Part shown: positions 35,034-42,995 of the stretch, piece by piece
Layout: each line of letters starts with the position of its first letter
How positions within the stretch are numbered: position 1 is the first letter of the stretch
Assembly (NCBI GenBank): GCA_947389015.1
Contig: CANDVA010000016.1
Coordinates: 1-64,000 of the forward strand
Origin: an uncultured Clostridia bacterium
Lineage (GTDB): Bacteria > Bacillota > Clostridia > Oscillospirales > Ruminococcaceae
Length of the DNA: 64,000 nt
Direction: 5' to 3'
Notes under the pieces: model-generated
The model's database searches: none
What the model saw: the letters and a program-made list of their open reading frames with translations, nothing else
What the model was told of the DNA's origin: nothing
Program-made: the position numbers and the translations under genes

Positions 35034-35708
35034 TTAAATATCCGCCATGACCGCTTTCTTGCCCGTGATCCAGCTTACCGCGACCACCGCCGCCGTGACC
35101 GCGGGCAGTATCGCGTAGGAGATGATTCTGAGCGCCGTTGTTCCGATATCGCCCATAAACAGCATAAACACCACCGCTATCATAGCCGCCGCGAGCAGCA
35201 CCATAAAGCCGATATACGCCGCCGAGGTCGACTTTGCGCCGAAGCGGTAGCCGAGCGTGAACGTCGGCGAGAGCGCAATTGCCTGCACCATACACATACA
35301 CAGCGGCATAGTTATCATAGGCTCCAAGGGTATCCCGAACAGCAGCGCGTTTATCACGTTGATAACGAGCGATATCGCGGTCAGCGCCGCCAGCACAAAG
35401 CCCATAGAGACAAACTTCGCGCCGATTATCCTGCCGCCCGAGACCGGCATCGTGCGCTGCATTTTCGACCAGCCGCTGCGCTCGTCATAGCCGAGAGTGT
35501 TCACCAGAAACGACGAGCAGAGTGTTATCGAAACGTAATTTACGATACCGTACACCAGCACGGCTATCTCGGTCATACCCGCACTCTCGTCGACCGCCAT
35601 TCCGCCGCCCGCAAGCATCAGCATAAGCGAGGGAAAAAGCATTAACGCAAGCCCGCCCAACATCTGAAATCTCACGCCAAAGAGATCCTTCAGCACCAGA
35701 CCTTTCAT
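35034..35708 (-). CDS. ABC-2 permease, second subunit
   Basis: 224 residues from the ATG at 35708, which overlaps the stop of the preceding gene by one base (TGATG). It starts MKGLVLKDLFGVRFQM, similar to the start of the upstream permease, and has about six hydrophobic segments. It resembles ABC-2 membrane proteins paired with GntR/YtrA-controlled exporters in Firmicutes. With the other permease and the ATPase it would form a heteromeric exporter, possibly for a peptide antibiotic, lipid or cell-envelope stress response. Confidence 0.8.
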   Translation of the reverse strand: MKGLVLKDLFGVRFQMLGGLALMLFPSLMLMLAGGGMAVDESAGMTEIAVLVYGIVNYVSITLCSSFLVNTLGYDERSGWSKMQRTMPVSGGRIIGAKFVSMGFVLAALTAISLVINVINALLFGIPLEPMITMPLCMCMVQAIALSPTFTLGYRFGAKSTSAAYIGFMVLLAAAMIAVVFMLFMGDIGTTALRIISYAILPAVTAAVVAVSWITGKKAVMADI

Positions 35709-36403
35709 CAGCAAACATCTCCCCTCTTGACCCGCGCCAGCAGAACAAAGTAGAAAATAACATACAGCGCCGCGGAAATACCGATTATGATAAGCGGCAG
35801 CCAACCACCCGCAAGCAGTCTTATAACGCAGTTCACAAACGTTTCATTTTCCTCGGAGAATATGTTGAACATTGTCATTACCGGCATTACAATCCCGAAC
35901 CCAAGCACCAAACCTACCGTAAGCCCCGCCTTTTCCGAGCTTTTAAAGTTGATGATAAGCGGATTTACGCACCACTCTATCGCACCGCAAGGTATTATTA
36001 CAAGCACCAAAATCATTTTTACCGTATCGAGCGTAAAGAAACTCTTATCTATTACGCTCATAACGAGCTGCATTATAACGCACACCGCCGCGCTTATTCC
36101 TATCGTGATAAGGTTTTTCAGCAGTTCCGACATCACGAAAGTGTTTCTCGATATTCCGCCCGCGAGCGTAATATCGGTAAATCTGCACTTTATGTTCGCC
36201 TCCAGATTTCTGCCGAGCCACTCCACCATTACCGTGGCGACCACCATTTGCAGAACCGTAAACAGCATCGACACCACGCCCCCGTCGTCCGGCACAAAGC
36301 TCTTAAAGAACGCGCAGAACGCCGTACCCAATACGGCGGTTATCCCCGCCGCTATGAACCATTTCTTGTTTAACAGGAAATTTCCGTATAAAATACCTTT
36401 CAT
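35708..36403 (-). CDS. ABC-2 permease, first subunit
   Basis: 231-residue membrane protein with about six hydrophobic segments starting MKGILYGNFLLNKKWFIAAG. It lies six bases after the ATPase gene and is coupled to the second permease. The two permeases share their N-terminal pattern and probably arose by duplication. The exported substrate is unknown. Confidence 0.8.
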   Translation of the reverse strand: MKGILYGNFLLNKKWFIAAGITAVLGTAFCAFFKSFVPDDGGVVSMLFTVLQMVVATVMVEWLGRNLEANIKCRFTDITLAGGISRNTFVMSELLKNLITIGISAAVCVIMQLVMSVIDKSFFTLDTVKMILVLVIIPCGAIEWCVNPLIINFKSSEKAGLTVGLVLGFGIVMPVMTMFNIFSEENETFVNCVIRLLAGGWLPLIIIGISAALYVIFYFVLLARVKRGDVC

Positions 36404-36409
36404 TGCGGC

Positions 36410-37249
36410 TCACTCCTTCACATAGAACACCATGATCTCCTCGATACTCGGCGCGTCCGCGGGAATATCGGGATATTTATGCGCGTTGGTCGTCAAGACC
36501 TCGTTCTGAAAGCGACCCTTGCGCACTCCGATAATATCCGCCTTGTCGATACGCATAAGCTGCTCGTCGGTACATTTTAGTATCCTATGGCGCTCCATCA
36601 TCTCGTTGCGCTCCTCGGTGAACATTATCTCGCCCTTGTGGATAAAGCAGATATAATCCGCGATATGCTCCAGGTCGCTCGTGATATGCGTCGATATCAG
36701 TATCGAATGGTTCTCGTCCTGCATAAAATCCAGGAAGATATCAAGTATCTCCGAGCGCATTACGGGGTCGAGACCGCTCGTCGGCTCGTCGAGTATCAGC
36801 AACTGCGTATCGTGAGACAGCGCCGCCGCTATCGACAGCCGCATGACCATACCGCGCGAAAAGCTCTTGAACCTCTTGTCAAGCGGCAGCTCGAACTTGC
36901 TCATATACCCGAAAAAGCGCTCGCTGTTCCACGTCTTGTAGATACCGCCCATTACCTTGTCAAGCTGCTTTACCGTAAGGTTCTCGGGAAACGACAGCCC
37001 GTCGAATACCACCCCGATCTTCTCCTTTGTCGCGGGCGACAGCTCGTCGGCATTCTCGCCGAGCACCGTAATGCTCCCCTCGCCCTTTTTCAGCAGCCCG
37101 AGTATCGCCCTTATCGTCGTCGATTTGCCCGCGCCGTTCTCGCCGATAAAGCCCACGACCGAGCCGCACGGCACACTGAACGTCACATTCTTTAAGCTGA
37201 ACTGCGGATATGTCCGCGTTATATTCTTTACTTCTATGCAATTGTCCAT
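36410..37249 (-). CDS. ABC transporter ATPase, YtrB-like
   Basis: 279 residues. Walker A GENGAGKST near residue 37, Q-loop region near 85, signature in FSRGMVMRLSIAAAL near 130, Walker B LLILDEPTSGLD near 152, H-loop in LISTHITSD near 187. The signature S-R-G-M is typical of exporters of the YtrB/BcrA branch. The C-terminal about 70 residues are an extension seen in that branch. Controlled together with the GntR regulator gene 24 bases upstream. Confidence 0.9.
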   Translation of the reverse strand: MDNCIEVKNITRTYPQFSLKNVTFSVPCGSVVGFIGENGAGKSTTIRAILGLLKKGEGSITVLGENADELSPATKEKIGVVFDGLSFPENLTVKQLDKVMGGIYKTWNSERFFGYMSKFELPLDKRFKSFSRGMVMRLSIAAALSHDTQLLILDEPTSGLDPVMRSEILDIFLDFMQDENHSILISTHITSDLEHIADYICFIHKGEIMFTEERNEMMERHRILKCTDEQLMRIDKADIIGVRKGRFQNEVLTTNAHKYPDIPADAPSIEEIMVFYVKE

Positions 37250-37273
37250 AATATCCTCCCGAAAAATACCGAG

Positions 37274-37642
37274 TTATTCATAAAACATCGCCAATATCTC
37301 GGTAAGCTCTTCTTTGGTCACTCCGCTCTGCCGCGCGATATCGGCGGCTTTGCCGAGGTGCTCCTCGATCTCGCGGAGATTGTTCTCGCGCATCATCTCG
37401 GGATCGGCAGCCGAAACAAAGCTCCCGCGCCCCGTAAACGACTGGATAAAGCCCTCGCTCTCGAGTATCTCATATGCGCGCTTGGTCGTGATGACGCTTA
37501 CACGCAAGTCCTGCGCGAGCGCTCTCATTGACGGCAGAGCGTCGCCCTCGTGCAGCTCGCCGCCGAGTATCAAGCCCTTGATCTGCGCGGCGATCTGCTC
37601 ATAGATCGGCACTCCGCCCGAATTTGTGATTATAATATTCAT
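37274..37642 (-). CDS. GntR-family regulator, YtrA type
   Basis: 122 residues from the ATG at 37642 (GAGAGG upstream). N-terminal winged helix: PIYEQIAAQIKGLILGGELHEGD, then LPSMRALAQDLRVSVITTKRAYEILE and FIQSFTGRGSFV. The short C-terminal dimerisation segment of about 45 residues is typical of the YtrA subfamily, which lacks a ligand domain. YtrA regulators repress their own operon, usually an ABC exporter as here. The palindrome at 37752-37770 overlaps the promoter and is its probable operator. Confidence 0.92.
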   Translation of the reverse strand: MNIIITNSGGVPIYEQIAAQIKGLILGGELHEGDALPSMRALAQDLRVSVITTKRAYEILESEGFIQSFTGRGSFVSAADPEMMRENNLREIEEHLGKAADIARQSGVTKEELTEILAMFYE

Positions 37643-37751
37643 AAAATACCTCTCCGCCGCTTGTTCCGCCCGAATGTGCACTTCCGGGACGGTTTCTGCG
37701 GCGTTCCTTTGCAAAGATTTACCGGTTTGAGATATAGCTTTGTAACCATTG

Positions 37752-37798
37752 TGTATATCTCATATATACAATATACCACACCATTACATATTTGTCAA
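37752..37798 (-). promoter_or_regulatory. Promoter and GntR operator
   Basis: On the minus strand TTGACA (37798-37793), 17 bases, TATATT (37775-37770). An inverted repeat TGTATAT-N5-ATATACA at 37752-37770 abuts and overlaps the -10 element and start site. Binding there would block initiation, consistent with autorepression by the YtrA-type regulator. Confidence 0.7.
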
Positions 37799-37825
37799 TA
37801 CCTTTTTTGAAAAAATTTGAAAAAT

Positions 37826-37930
37826 ATTTATGATCATTTTTCGAGAAACGATCAACGCGCGGCTTTTGGCGGTTTTGCGCAAAGCGCAAAATGTCATTGC
37901 CATTAGGGCAATGACAAGCTAAAAACGCAG
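37826..37930. repeat. Palindrome-rich dispersed repeat, copy A
   Basis: 105 bases matching the reverse complement of 41500-41604 with about five differences. It contains two perfect hairpins: TTTTGCGC/GCGCAAAA (37873-37891) and TGTCATTGCC/GGCAATGACA (37892-37916). A third palindrome (TCGCGC/GCGCGA) follows just outside. The modular hairpins recall BIME/REP elements. No coding capacity. Confidence 0.75.
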
Positions 37931-38042
37931 AATTTTTCGCGCAAAGCGCGAAAAACAGTGCAGTAAATTGCAGTTGTTCCCGTAGTACTCTGAAAACCGA
38001 AAAAGGTGAGATCTTCACCTCTGTTTTGAAAGGAGTATCACG

Positions 38043-38765
38043 ATGACGACGGAAGGATTTGTAAAGCTGCCGAGAACAATGCTCGAATGGGGTTGGCTCT
38101 ACGACGGAAACACGTTAAAGGTATATCTGGTGCTGCTGCTTTCCGCGAACTGGAAAGACGGCGAATGGCACGGTATAAAGGTAAAGCGCGGACAAATTAT
38201 CACGGGGCGCGACAGTCTCGCTCAAAAGTGCGGACTGAGTGTTCGCCAAGTAAAAACGGCGCTGGAGCACCTGAAATCGACCAACGATATAACAATAAAA
38301 ACGACCTCAAAATTCAGCATAATAACGCTGAATAATTACGACCCCGCGGAGAATATCAACAGCGAAACGACCAACAAACGCCCAACCAACGACCAACCGC
38401 CGACCAACGAACGACCCGCAAGCGACCAACAAGCGACCACAATAGAAGAAAGAAAAGAAGAAAAAGAAATAAAAGAAAGGGAAGAAGCGGCTGCGCCGCC
38501 CTCCCCTCCCTCTTTTATTTCCTCCGAAACTCCCGTTACAAAGGACGAGCTGACAGCCCGATACGGCGCTGAGAACATATTGCTTTACGAAACGAAATTC
38601 GACAATTGGGCGTCAAAAAAGGGCATAACCGACTTCTCCAAAATGTACCCGACCATTGCCAAGTGGCTTGCCGCCGACAACGTTCAAATGCCGCACAAAA
38701 GCTCGTTCGATATGAGAAACGAAATGCAGAGGATAACGGACAAATACAAAAAAGCGGAGGACTAA
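38043..38765 (+). CDS. Phage-type replication (replisome organiser-like) protein
   Basis: 240 residues. The N-terminal winged helix (about 5-95) starts GFVKLPRTMLEWGWLYDGN and contains GQIITGRDSLAQKCGLSVRQVKTALEHL, a pattern of phage replication proteins with DnaD-like architecture. The middle is low complexity (Asn, Thr, Pro repeats, then Glu/Lys-rich, about 115-160). A C-terminal domain (about 170-235) with FDNWASKKGI may contact the helicase loader. AGGAG supports the ATG. It stands alone among host genes and its composition differs from them, indicating a phage or plasmid remnant. The stop overlaps the convergent ABC gene by four bases. Confidence 0.7.
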   Translation: MTTEGFVKLPRTMLEWGWLYDGNTLKVYLVLLLSANWKDGEWHGIKVKRGQIITGRDSLAQKCGLSVRQVKTALEHLKSTNDITIKTTSKFSIITLNNYDPAENINSETTNKRPTNDQPPTNERPASDQQATTIEERKEEKEIKEREEAAAPPSPPSFISSETPVTKDELTARYGAENILLYETKFDNWASKKGITDFSKMYPTIAKWLAADNVQMPHKSSFDMRNEMQRITDKYKKAED

Positions 38766-39343
38766 TCCTCCGCTCCCAATTCGATTATCTCGTCCGCAAA
38801 CGCGGCGCACTCGTCCCTGTCGTGAGTGACGAACACGACCGTTTTGCCCTCCGTTTTACGTCTGCAATAGTCGAGAACTATCCGCTTGGTGTCCGCGTCG
38901 AGACCCTTGAACGGCTCGTCGAGGAAAAGCGTGTCATACTCGGCGAGCAGCGCGCGGAGCAGCGCCGTTCGGCGCTTCATTCCTCCCGAAAGCTCGCGGA
39001 CGGGCTTGTCGGCGCAGTCGGCGAGACCGACCGCCGCAAGCTCGGCGGCGATCTGTTCACGGGTGTAACGCCTGCCCGTCACGAGCCTTATATTCGCGCT
39101 CGCGGTAAGGTTCTCGCAGAGCCTGTCCTCCTGAAACACCGCGCTTATACGCTCGTTTTCGCCGCGCAGGATTTCGCCGCCGTCGGGCTTTATCAGTCCC
39201 ATAAGGACGTTCAGCAGCGTGCTCTTGCCGCAGCCCGACTTGCCGAGCACGGCGGTCACCCTGCCGTCGGCGAACTCGCGGGAGAAATTGTCCAGTACCG
39301 TGTTATCGCCGAATTTTTTGGTGATGTTTACAGCTTTGAGCAT
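38762..39343 (-). CDS. ABC importer ATPase, SsuB/TauB-like
   Basis: 193 residues, compact for the family (usually about 250). Walker A GKSGCGKST near 34-42, signature LSGGMKRRTALLRAL near 118, Walker B LFLDEPFKG near 138, H-loop FVTHDRDE near 172. The extra C-terminal part of SsuB is absent but all catalytic motifs are present. It energises the importer formed with the permease six bases upstream and the lipoprotein gene before it. Confidence 0.88.
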   Translation of the reverse strand: MLKAVNITKKFGDNTVLDNFSREFADGRVTAVLGKSGCGKSTLLNVLMGLIKPDGGEILRGENERISAVFQEDRLCENLTASANIRLVTGRRYTREQIAAELAAVGLADCADKPVRELSGGMKRRTALLRALLAEYDTLFLDEPFKGLDADTKRIVLDYCRRKTEGKTVVFVTHDRDECAAFADEIIELGAED

Positions 39344-39349
39344 AACCCC

Positions 39350-40105
39350 TCACATTCTCTCCACGCGGCGCTGCAAAAGCCCTATAAGCGTCACGAATAC
39401 CTTTTCGCAGAGCCAGCTCAGCAGTATGATCGCCAGCGTCCACGCGAACAGGTCCGCAGTCTCCAGATATACCTTTGACTCGAAAAGCTTCTCGCCGATC
39501 GAGCCGTCGGGTATGCCGATGACCTCCGCGGCTACTCCCGACTTCCAACAAAGCCCTATCGCGAGCCGCGACGCGGAACGGAAATAGGGCAGCAGCTGCG
39601 ACAGATAAACGCCGATAAACCGCCTGCCGAGAGGTATTTTGAACACCCCCGACATCTCCTTCAGCTTCGGGTCAAGACTGTCGATACCCTCCAGCATATT
39701 CGCGCAGACTATCGGCACGCATATCAGAAACGACACGAGCACCGACAAGTCCTTTGAGCCTATCCAGATAAGCGCCAGTATCGTGAACGACGCGACGGGT
39801 ATCGACTTCATAGCGCTGATAAGCGGCGAAAGCAGCGCCCTTATAACGCGCGACTTGCCCATTCCCCACGCGAGCAGACACCCGCAACTAAGCCCGAGAG
39901 CGAAGCCGAGCAGTATCCTCCCCGCGGAGAACAGCACGCTCCGCCAAAATCCGCCCGTCGGGACAAGCTCCGCGAGCCGTTTCACGACCTCGGCGGGCGA
40001 CACGAGCAATATTTTGCTGTTCAGCCTTACGGCGGCTATCTGCCAGACGATAAGCCAGAACAGTATGCCCGCCGCGGTAATGAGAGCTTTTTTTACTTTA
40101 GTCAT
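39350..40105 (-). CDS. ABC importer permease, SsuC/TauC-like
   Basis: 251-residue permease with six hydrophobic segments. The cytoplasmic EAA-type loop has AMKSIPVASFTILALIWIG and, near residue 150, KLKEMSGVFKIPLGRRF. Typical of the nitrate/sulfonate/taurine/thiamine-precursor group. Partner of the SsuB-like ATPase and the NMT1-type binding protein. The transported compound is not identified. Confidence 0.88.
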   Translation of the reverse strand: MTKVKKALITAAGILFWLIVWQIAAVRLNSKILLVSPAEVVKRLAELVPTGGFWRSVLFSAGRILLGFALGLSCGCLLAWGMGKSRVIRALLSPLISAMKSIPVASFTILALIWIGSKDLSVLVSFLICVPIVCANMLEGIDSLDPKLKEMSGVFKIPLGRRFIGVYLSQLLPYFRSASRLAIGLCWKSGVAAEVIGIPDGSIGEKLFESKVYLETADLFAWTLAIILLSWLCEKVFVTLIGLLQRRVERM

Positions 40106-40115
40106 TATTTAGTCA

Positions 40116-41222
40116 TTATCCGGGAAACTCATACGCGTAATAGAAATCGTCCGCGGGCAGCTTGCCGCCGACCGCCTTGGGCTCGTTGTCGAAAAGCACC
40201 TGCAAATAGCCGCCGAGCTTGGTCTTCATTTCCTCTCCCGTAATGCAGACGATATTGCACTCGGGTATCGCCTTTTTCGCGACCGCCGCGGGCACTATAT
40301 CGTACTTTCCAACAAGCTCCGCCGCCTCGTCGACGTTGTTGTTGACGAAATCCACGGACGCGTGATAGCGGCTGAGGAACTCGTTGACCGCCTCGGGATT
40401 ACTGTCCGCAAACTCCTTGCGCGCGATAACGATACCCGTCAGCAGCGAGCTGTCAACGTTCAGGTCGTCCCACGCGTCGTTAAGGTCTATCGCCACGCGC
40501 ACGCCCTCGTTCTTGGTCTGCGCGGTGGTCACGAACGGCTGAGGGAGCATTGCGACGCTGTTCTCCGTCGCGAGCAGCGAGGCGAGGCACTCCGCGTGCT
40601 CGCTCTTCCACTCGATGGTCACGTCCTTTTCGGGGTCTATATCGTTGCTTTTTAAGATAAAGTTAAGCGCGTACTCGGGCGTTGCGCCCTTGCCCGACGA
40701 GAATATCGTCTTGCCCTTTAAGTCCTCAACGGACGTTACCGTATCGCCGTTCTCGCAGATATACAGCACGCCGAGAGTGTTCACGGCAAGCGCCCTAACG
40801 CCGCCCTCGGTCTTATTGTACAGCACGCTGCCGAGGTTCGCGGGGACGCACACGATATCCGCCGTGCCCTGCGCTATCATGGGCGATATCTCGTCGACCG
40901 CCGCCACTATCTCGAATTCGTACTCATTCAAGCCCTCGCTGTCGCTCATCAGCTTGGTCATGCCCATTGCGGTCGGACCCTTGAGCGCCGCGACCCTTAC
41001 GGGCGCATTGTCGGGAGCCGTATTCTCGGGAACGCTCTCGACGGTGCTGTCCGAGCTTTCGGGAGCGCTGCTCTCGGAGCTTGAGCTTGTCGAGCTTTCG
41101 GACGAGGACGAGCCGTTATCAGAGCTTGAATTACCCGAATTCGAGCCGTTGTCCGAGCAAGCCGCGAACGTAAGGCACATAGCCGCAGCGAGCACGCTCG
41201 ATAAAATCTTCTTCAATTTCAT
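40116..41222 (-). CDS. ABC importer binding lipoprotein, NMT1/SsuA-like
   Basis: 368 residues from the ATG at 41222 (GGAAGG upstream; signal peptide then starts cleanly). Lipobox at LTFAACS with the lipidated Cys at about residue 22, then a Ser/Asn/Glu-rich linker to about residue 80, then a periplasmic-binding-like domain with the NMT1/SsuA pattern (VRVAALKGPTAMGMTKL, GTADIVCVPANLGSVLYN, LKGKTIFSSGKG). It captures the substrate for the SsuBC-like partner proteins. Expression is probably controlled by the leader at 41257-41442. Confidence 0.88.
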   Translation of the reverse strand: MKLKKILSSVLAAAMCLTFAACSDNGSNSGNSSSDNGSSSSESSTSSSSESSAPESSDSTVESVPENTAPDNAPVRVAALKGPTAMGMTKLMSDSEGLNEYEFEIVAAVDEISPMIAQGTADIVCVPANLGSVLYNKTEGGVRALAVNTLGVLYICENGDTVTSVEDLKGKTIFSSGKGATPEYALNFILKSNDIDPEKDVTIEWKSEHAECLASLLATENSVAMLPQPFVTTAQTKNEGVRVAIDLNDAWDDLNVDSSLLTGIVIARKEFADSNPEAVNEFLSRYHASVDFVNNNVDEAAELVGKYDIVPAAVAKKAIPECNIVCITGEEMKTKLGGYLQVLFDNEPKAVGGKLPADDFYYAYEFPG

Positions 41223-41256
41223 AGTAAATACCTTCCCTTTCTTAATCAAAGAACGC

Positions 41257-41280
41257 AAAAAACGCGTCTCGAAAGACGCG
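41257..41280 (-). terminator. Leader terminator before the binding-protein gene
   Basis: On the minus strand CGCGTCT-TTCG-AGACGCG (perfect 7-bp stem, UUCG tetraloop) followed by TTTTTTG, 35 bases before the ATG at 41222. Its position inside the 5' leader indicates transcription attenuation. Confidence 0.8.
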
Positions 41281-41411
41281 GAAAACGCGGCAATGCCGCG
41301 GTGTATTCATTCGGCGTTCTTTCGGCTCAATGTAAAATTTTGCCGTCAGTAAAAATCCGCAAGACCGCATTCCGTCGGTATCGCCCTGAGGTCTGCTTTC
41401 CGCTTGCGGAT
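41281..41411 (-). ncRNA. Structured 5' leader, candidate riboswitch of unknown class
   Basis: The transcript from the promoter at 41414-41442 begins in ATCCGCAAG (41411-41403), which pairs perfectly with CTTGCGGAT (41363-41355) and closes a loop of about 40 bases containing AGACC/GGTCT arms. Next come a CGGC/GCCG hairpin (near 41309-41345), a CGCGGC/GCCGCG hairpin (41286-41300) and then the terminator. I compared it with the conserved cores I know (TPP, SAM-I, lysine, glycine, guanidine-I, purine, fluoride, THF, preQ1) and found no match. Confidence 0.5.
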
Positions 41412-41413
41412 AT

Positions 41414-41442
41414 ATTATAGCATATTGTTAATCGTTTGTCAA
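41414..41442 (-). promoter_or_regulatory. Perfect consensus promoter of the ABC importer operon
   Basis: TTGACA (41442-41437), exactly 17 bases, TATAAT (41419-41414) on the minus strand. Transcription would start at about 41407, within the first arm of the leader's closing stem. Confidence 0.8.
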
Positions 41443-41499
41443 GTGGGAAATTCGACAAATGCACAAAGTCCGCTTAGGTTTCGGCTGCGCCGAAACCCT

Positions 41500-41604
41500 C
41501 TGCGTTTTTGGCTTGTCATTGCCCTAATGGCAATGACATTTTGCGCTTTGCGCAAAACCGCCAAAAGCCGCGCGTTGATCGTTTTGCGAAAGATGATCGT
41601 AAAT
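41500..41604. repeat. Palindrome-rich dispersed repeat, copy B (inverted)
   Basis: Reverse complement of copy A at 37826-37930 with about five differences in 105 bases, including both internal hairpins. At its left it continues into a different palindrome, GGTTTCGG/CCGAAACC (about 41477-41497), where copy A has its own, so the ends are modular. Confidence 0.75.
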
Positions 41605-41616
41605 CTCGCCGCGCAG

Positions 41617-42975
41617 TCATTTATGCTTTGACGAAATATCCTTATCCCTCTCCCTGTGCTTTTTGGATATCTCGACCCTCTTGCGCCTCACGATCTCTCT
41701 GAAAGGAAGCTTCGCGGGGTTATCGGGCTCGGGAGACGGCACGTTTTCGGGCTCGTCATAGACGTAATCCGACGTTATATAGTCCACGCTCCCGACATAC
41801 TGATCGGTATGCCGCGGCAGTCCGCGCTTGCGGAGCTTGCTCTCGACAAAATCCTTGAACAGCATATAAATTACCGCGCAGACGGGTACTCCGAGGAACA
41901 TTCCCATCATACCGAAAAGACCGCCGCCGATTATGATCGAAATCAATATCCACACCGCGGGAAGTCCCGTGGAGTCGCCGAGTATCCACGGCGCTATGAT
42001 ATTGCCGTCGAGAGTCTGCAATATCGTATCGAAGATCGCGAACCAAAGCGCGTTGAGCGGGTTCTCCGACAGCAGAAGCAGCAGACAGCACGGTATGCAG
42101 CCGATAAACGGACCGATAAACGGTATCAGATTGAATACGAACATTATCACGGCGATAAGCGGAGCGTACGGCATACGCATTACCGTACATCCGATAAACA
42201 CGAACATAGCCACGATGAACGCCTCGATTATCTTGCCGACTATCGAGCCGAGGAACTTCTTGCTCGCCTCTTTGCACACGCCGAGAAAGCGCTGCGCTTT
42301 GTCCGCCTTGACAAACGCGAACACGAGCTTTTTGCTCTGTCCGACGAACATCTCCTTTTTTGCGAGCAGATACACCGACAGCGTAAGCCCGATAAACACG
42401 TTCTTGAGCGTGTCGATGACCGCCCACACGCCGTTCGCGACGTTCCCCGCGAAGCCGAGCAGCTCGTTTGAATACTGGTTCCAGATGCCCGTTATAAACT
42501 TGCTGAAATCGTCGAGTGGGTTGCCGAGGAACTCCGCTATCTGCGGGTAGTCGCCCGATATCTTCTCGATAAATCCGCGCACCGTCGCGATATAGCTGTC
42601 CATATTGTTGAATATCGCCACGATATTCGTTACCAATTGCGGAATTACCAGCAGTATCATAAGCATCAAAGCTGCAAGCACCAGCACCATGGTCAGCGTG
42701 AGCGAAAAGCCTCGCGCGCGTCCGCGCACCTTTGCGCTGTCCGAGCCCGCCCATTTCCCGAAAAGCCCGTTCTCCAGCTTCATCATCAGCGGGTTGAGCA
42801 GATACGCACAGAACACGCCGATTATCAGCGGTGTTGCCACAGTCGTGAAAAACGTCAGCTTTTCCGACACCTTGTCAAAGTTAAATATCAGCATTATCGC
42901 GATAGAGCTTACTATTACGCTTATCGTCGAATATACCGCTATCGTAAAATATTTTGTGTTCCAATTTATTTTCAT
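41617..42975 (-). CDS. AI-2E/PerM family transporter
   Basis: 452-residue membrane protein of the AI-2E exporter (TqsA/PerM, PF01594) family. About eight hydrophobic segments are present, including LIIGVFCAYLLNPLM near residue 50. The conserved C-terminal half has LIAVIMFVFNLIPFIGPFIGCIPCC, and a later stretch GLPAVWILISIIIGGGLFGMMGMFLGVPV. A basic cytoplasmic tail of about 60 residues follows. Family members export autoinducer-like or other small molecules or exchange ions. Follows the amidohydrolase gene by 20 bases and is probably cotranscribed. Confidence 0.88.
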   Translation of the reverse strand: MKINWNTKYFTIAVYSTISVIVSSIAIMLIFNFDKVSEKLTFFTTVATPLIIGVFCAYLLNPLMMKLENGLFGKWAGSDSAKVRGRARGFSLTLTMVLVLAALMLMILLVIPQLVTNIVAIFNNMDSYIATVRGFIEKISGDYPQIAEFLGNPLDDFSKFITGIWNQYSNELLGFAGNVANGVWAVIDTLKNVFIGLTLSVYLLAKKEMFVGQSKKLVFAFVKADKAQRFLGVCKEASKKFLGSIVGKIIEAFIVAMFVFIGCTVMRMPYAPLIAVIMFVFNLIPFIGPFIGCIPCCLLLLLSENPLNALWFAIFDTILQTLDGNIIAPWILGDSTGLPAVWILISIIIGGGLFGMMGMFLGVPVCAVIYMLFKDFVESKLRKRGLPRHTDQYVGSVDYITSDYVYDEPENVPSPEPDNPAKLPFREIVRRKRVEISKKHRERDKDISSKHK

Positions 42976-42995
42976 AAGGAATTCTCCTTCGGAAT

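Noticed and set aside
41281-41411. TPP, SAM-I, guanidine-I or fluoride riboswitch upstream of the importer genes
   Set aside because: None of the conserved cores (such as CUGAGA, the SAM-I kink-turn, or the AAGCCCGGGA stretch of guanidine-I) is present, so it is kept as unclassified.
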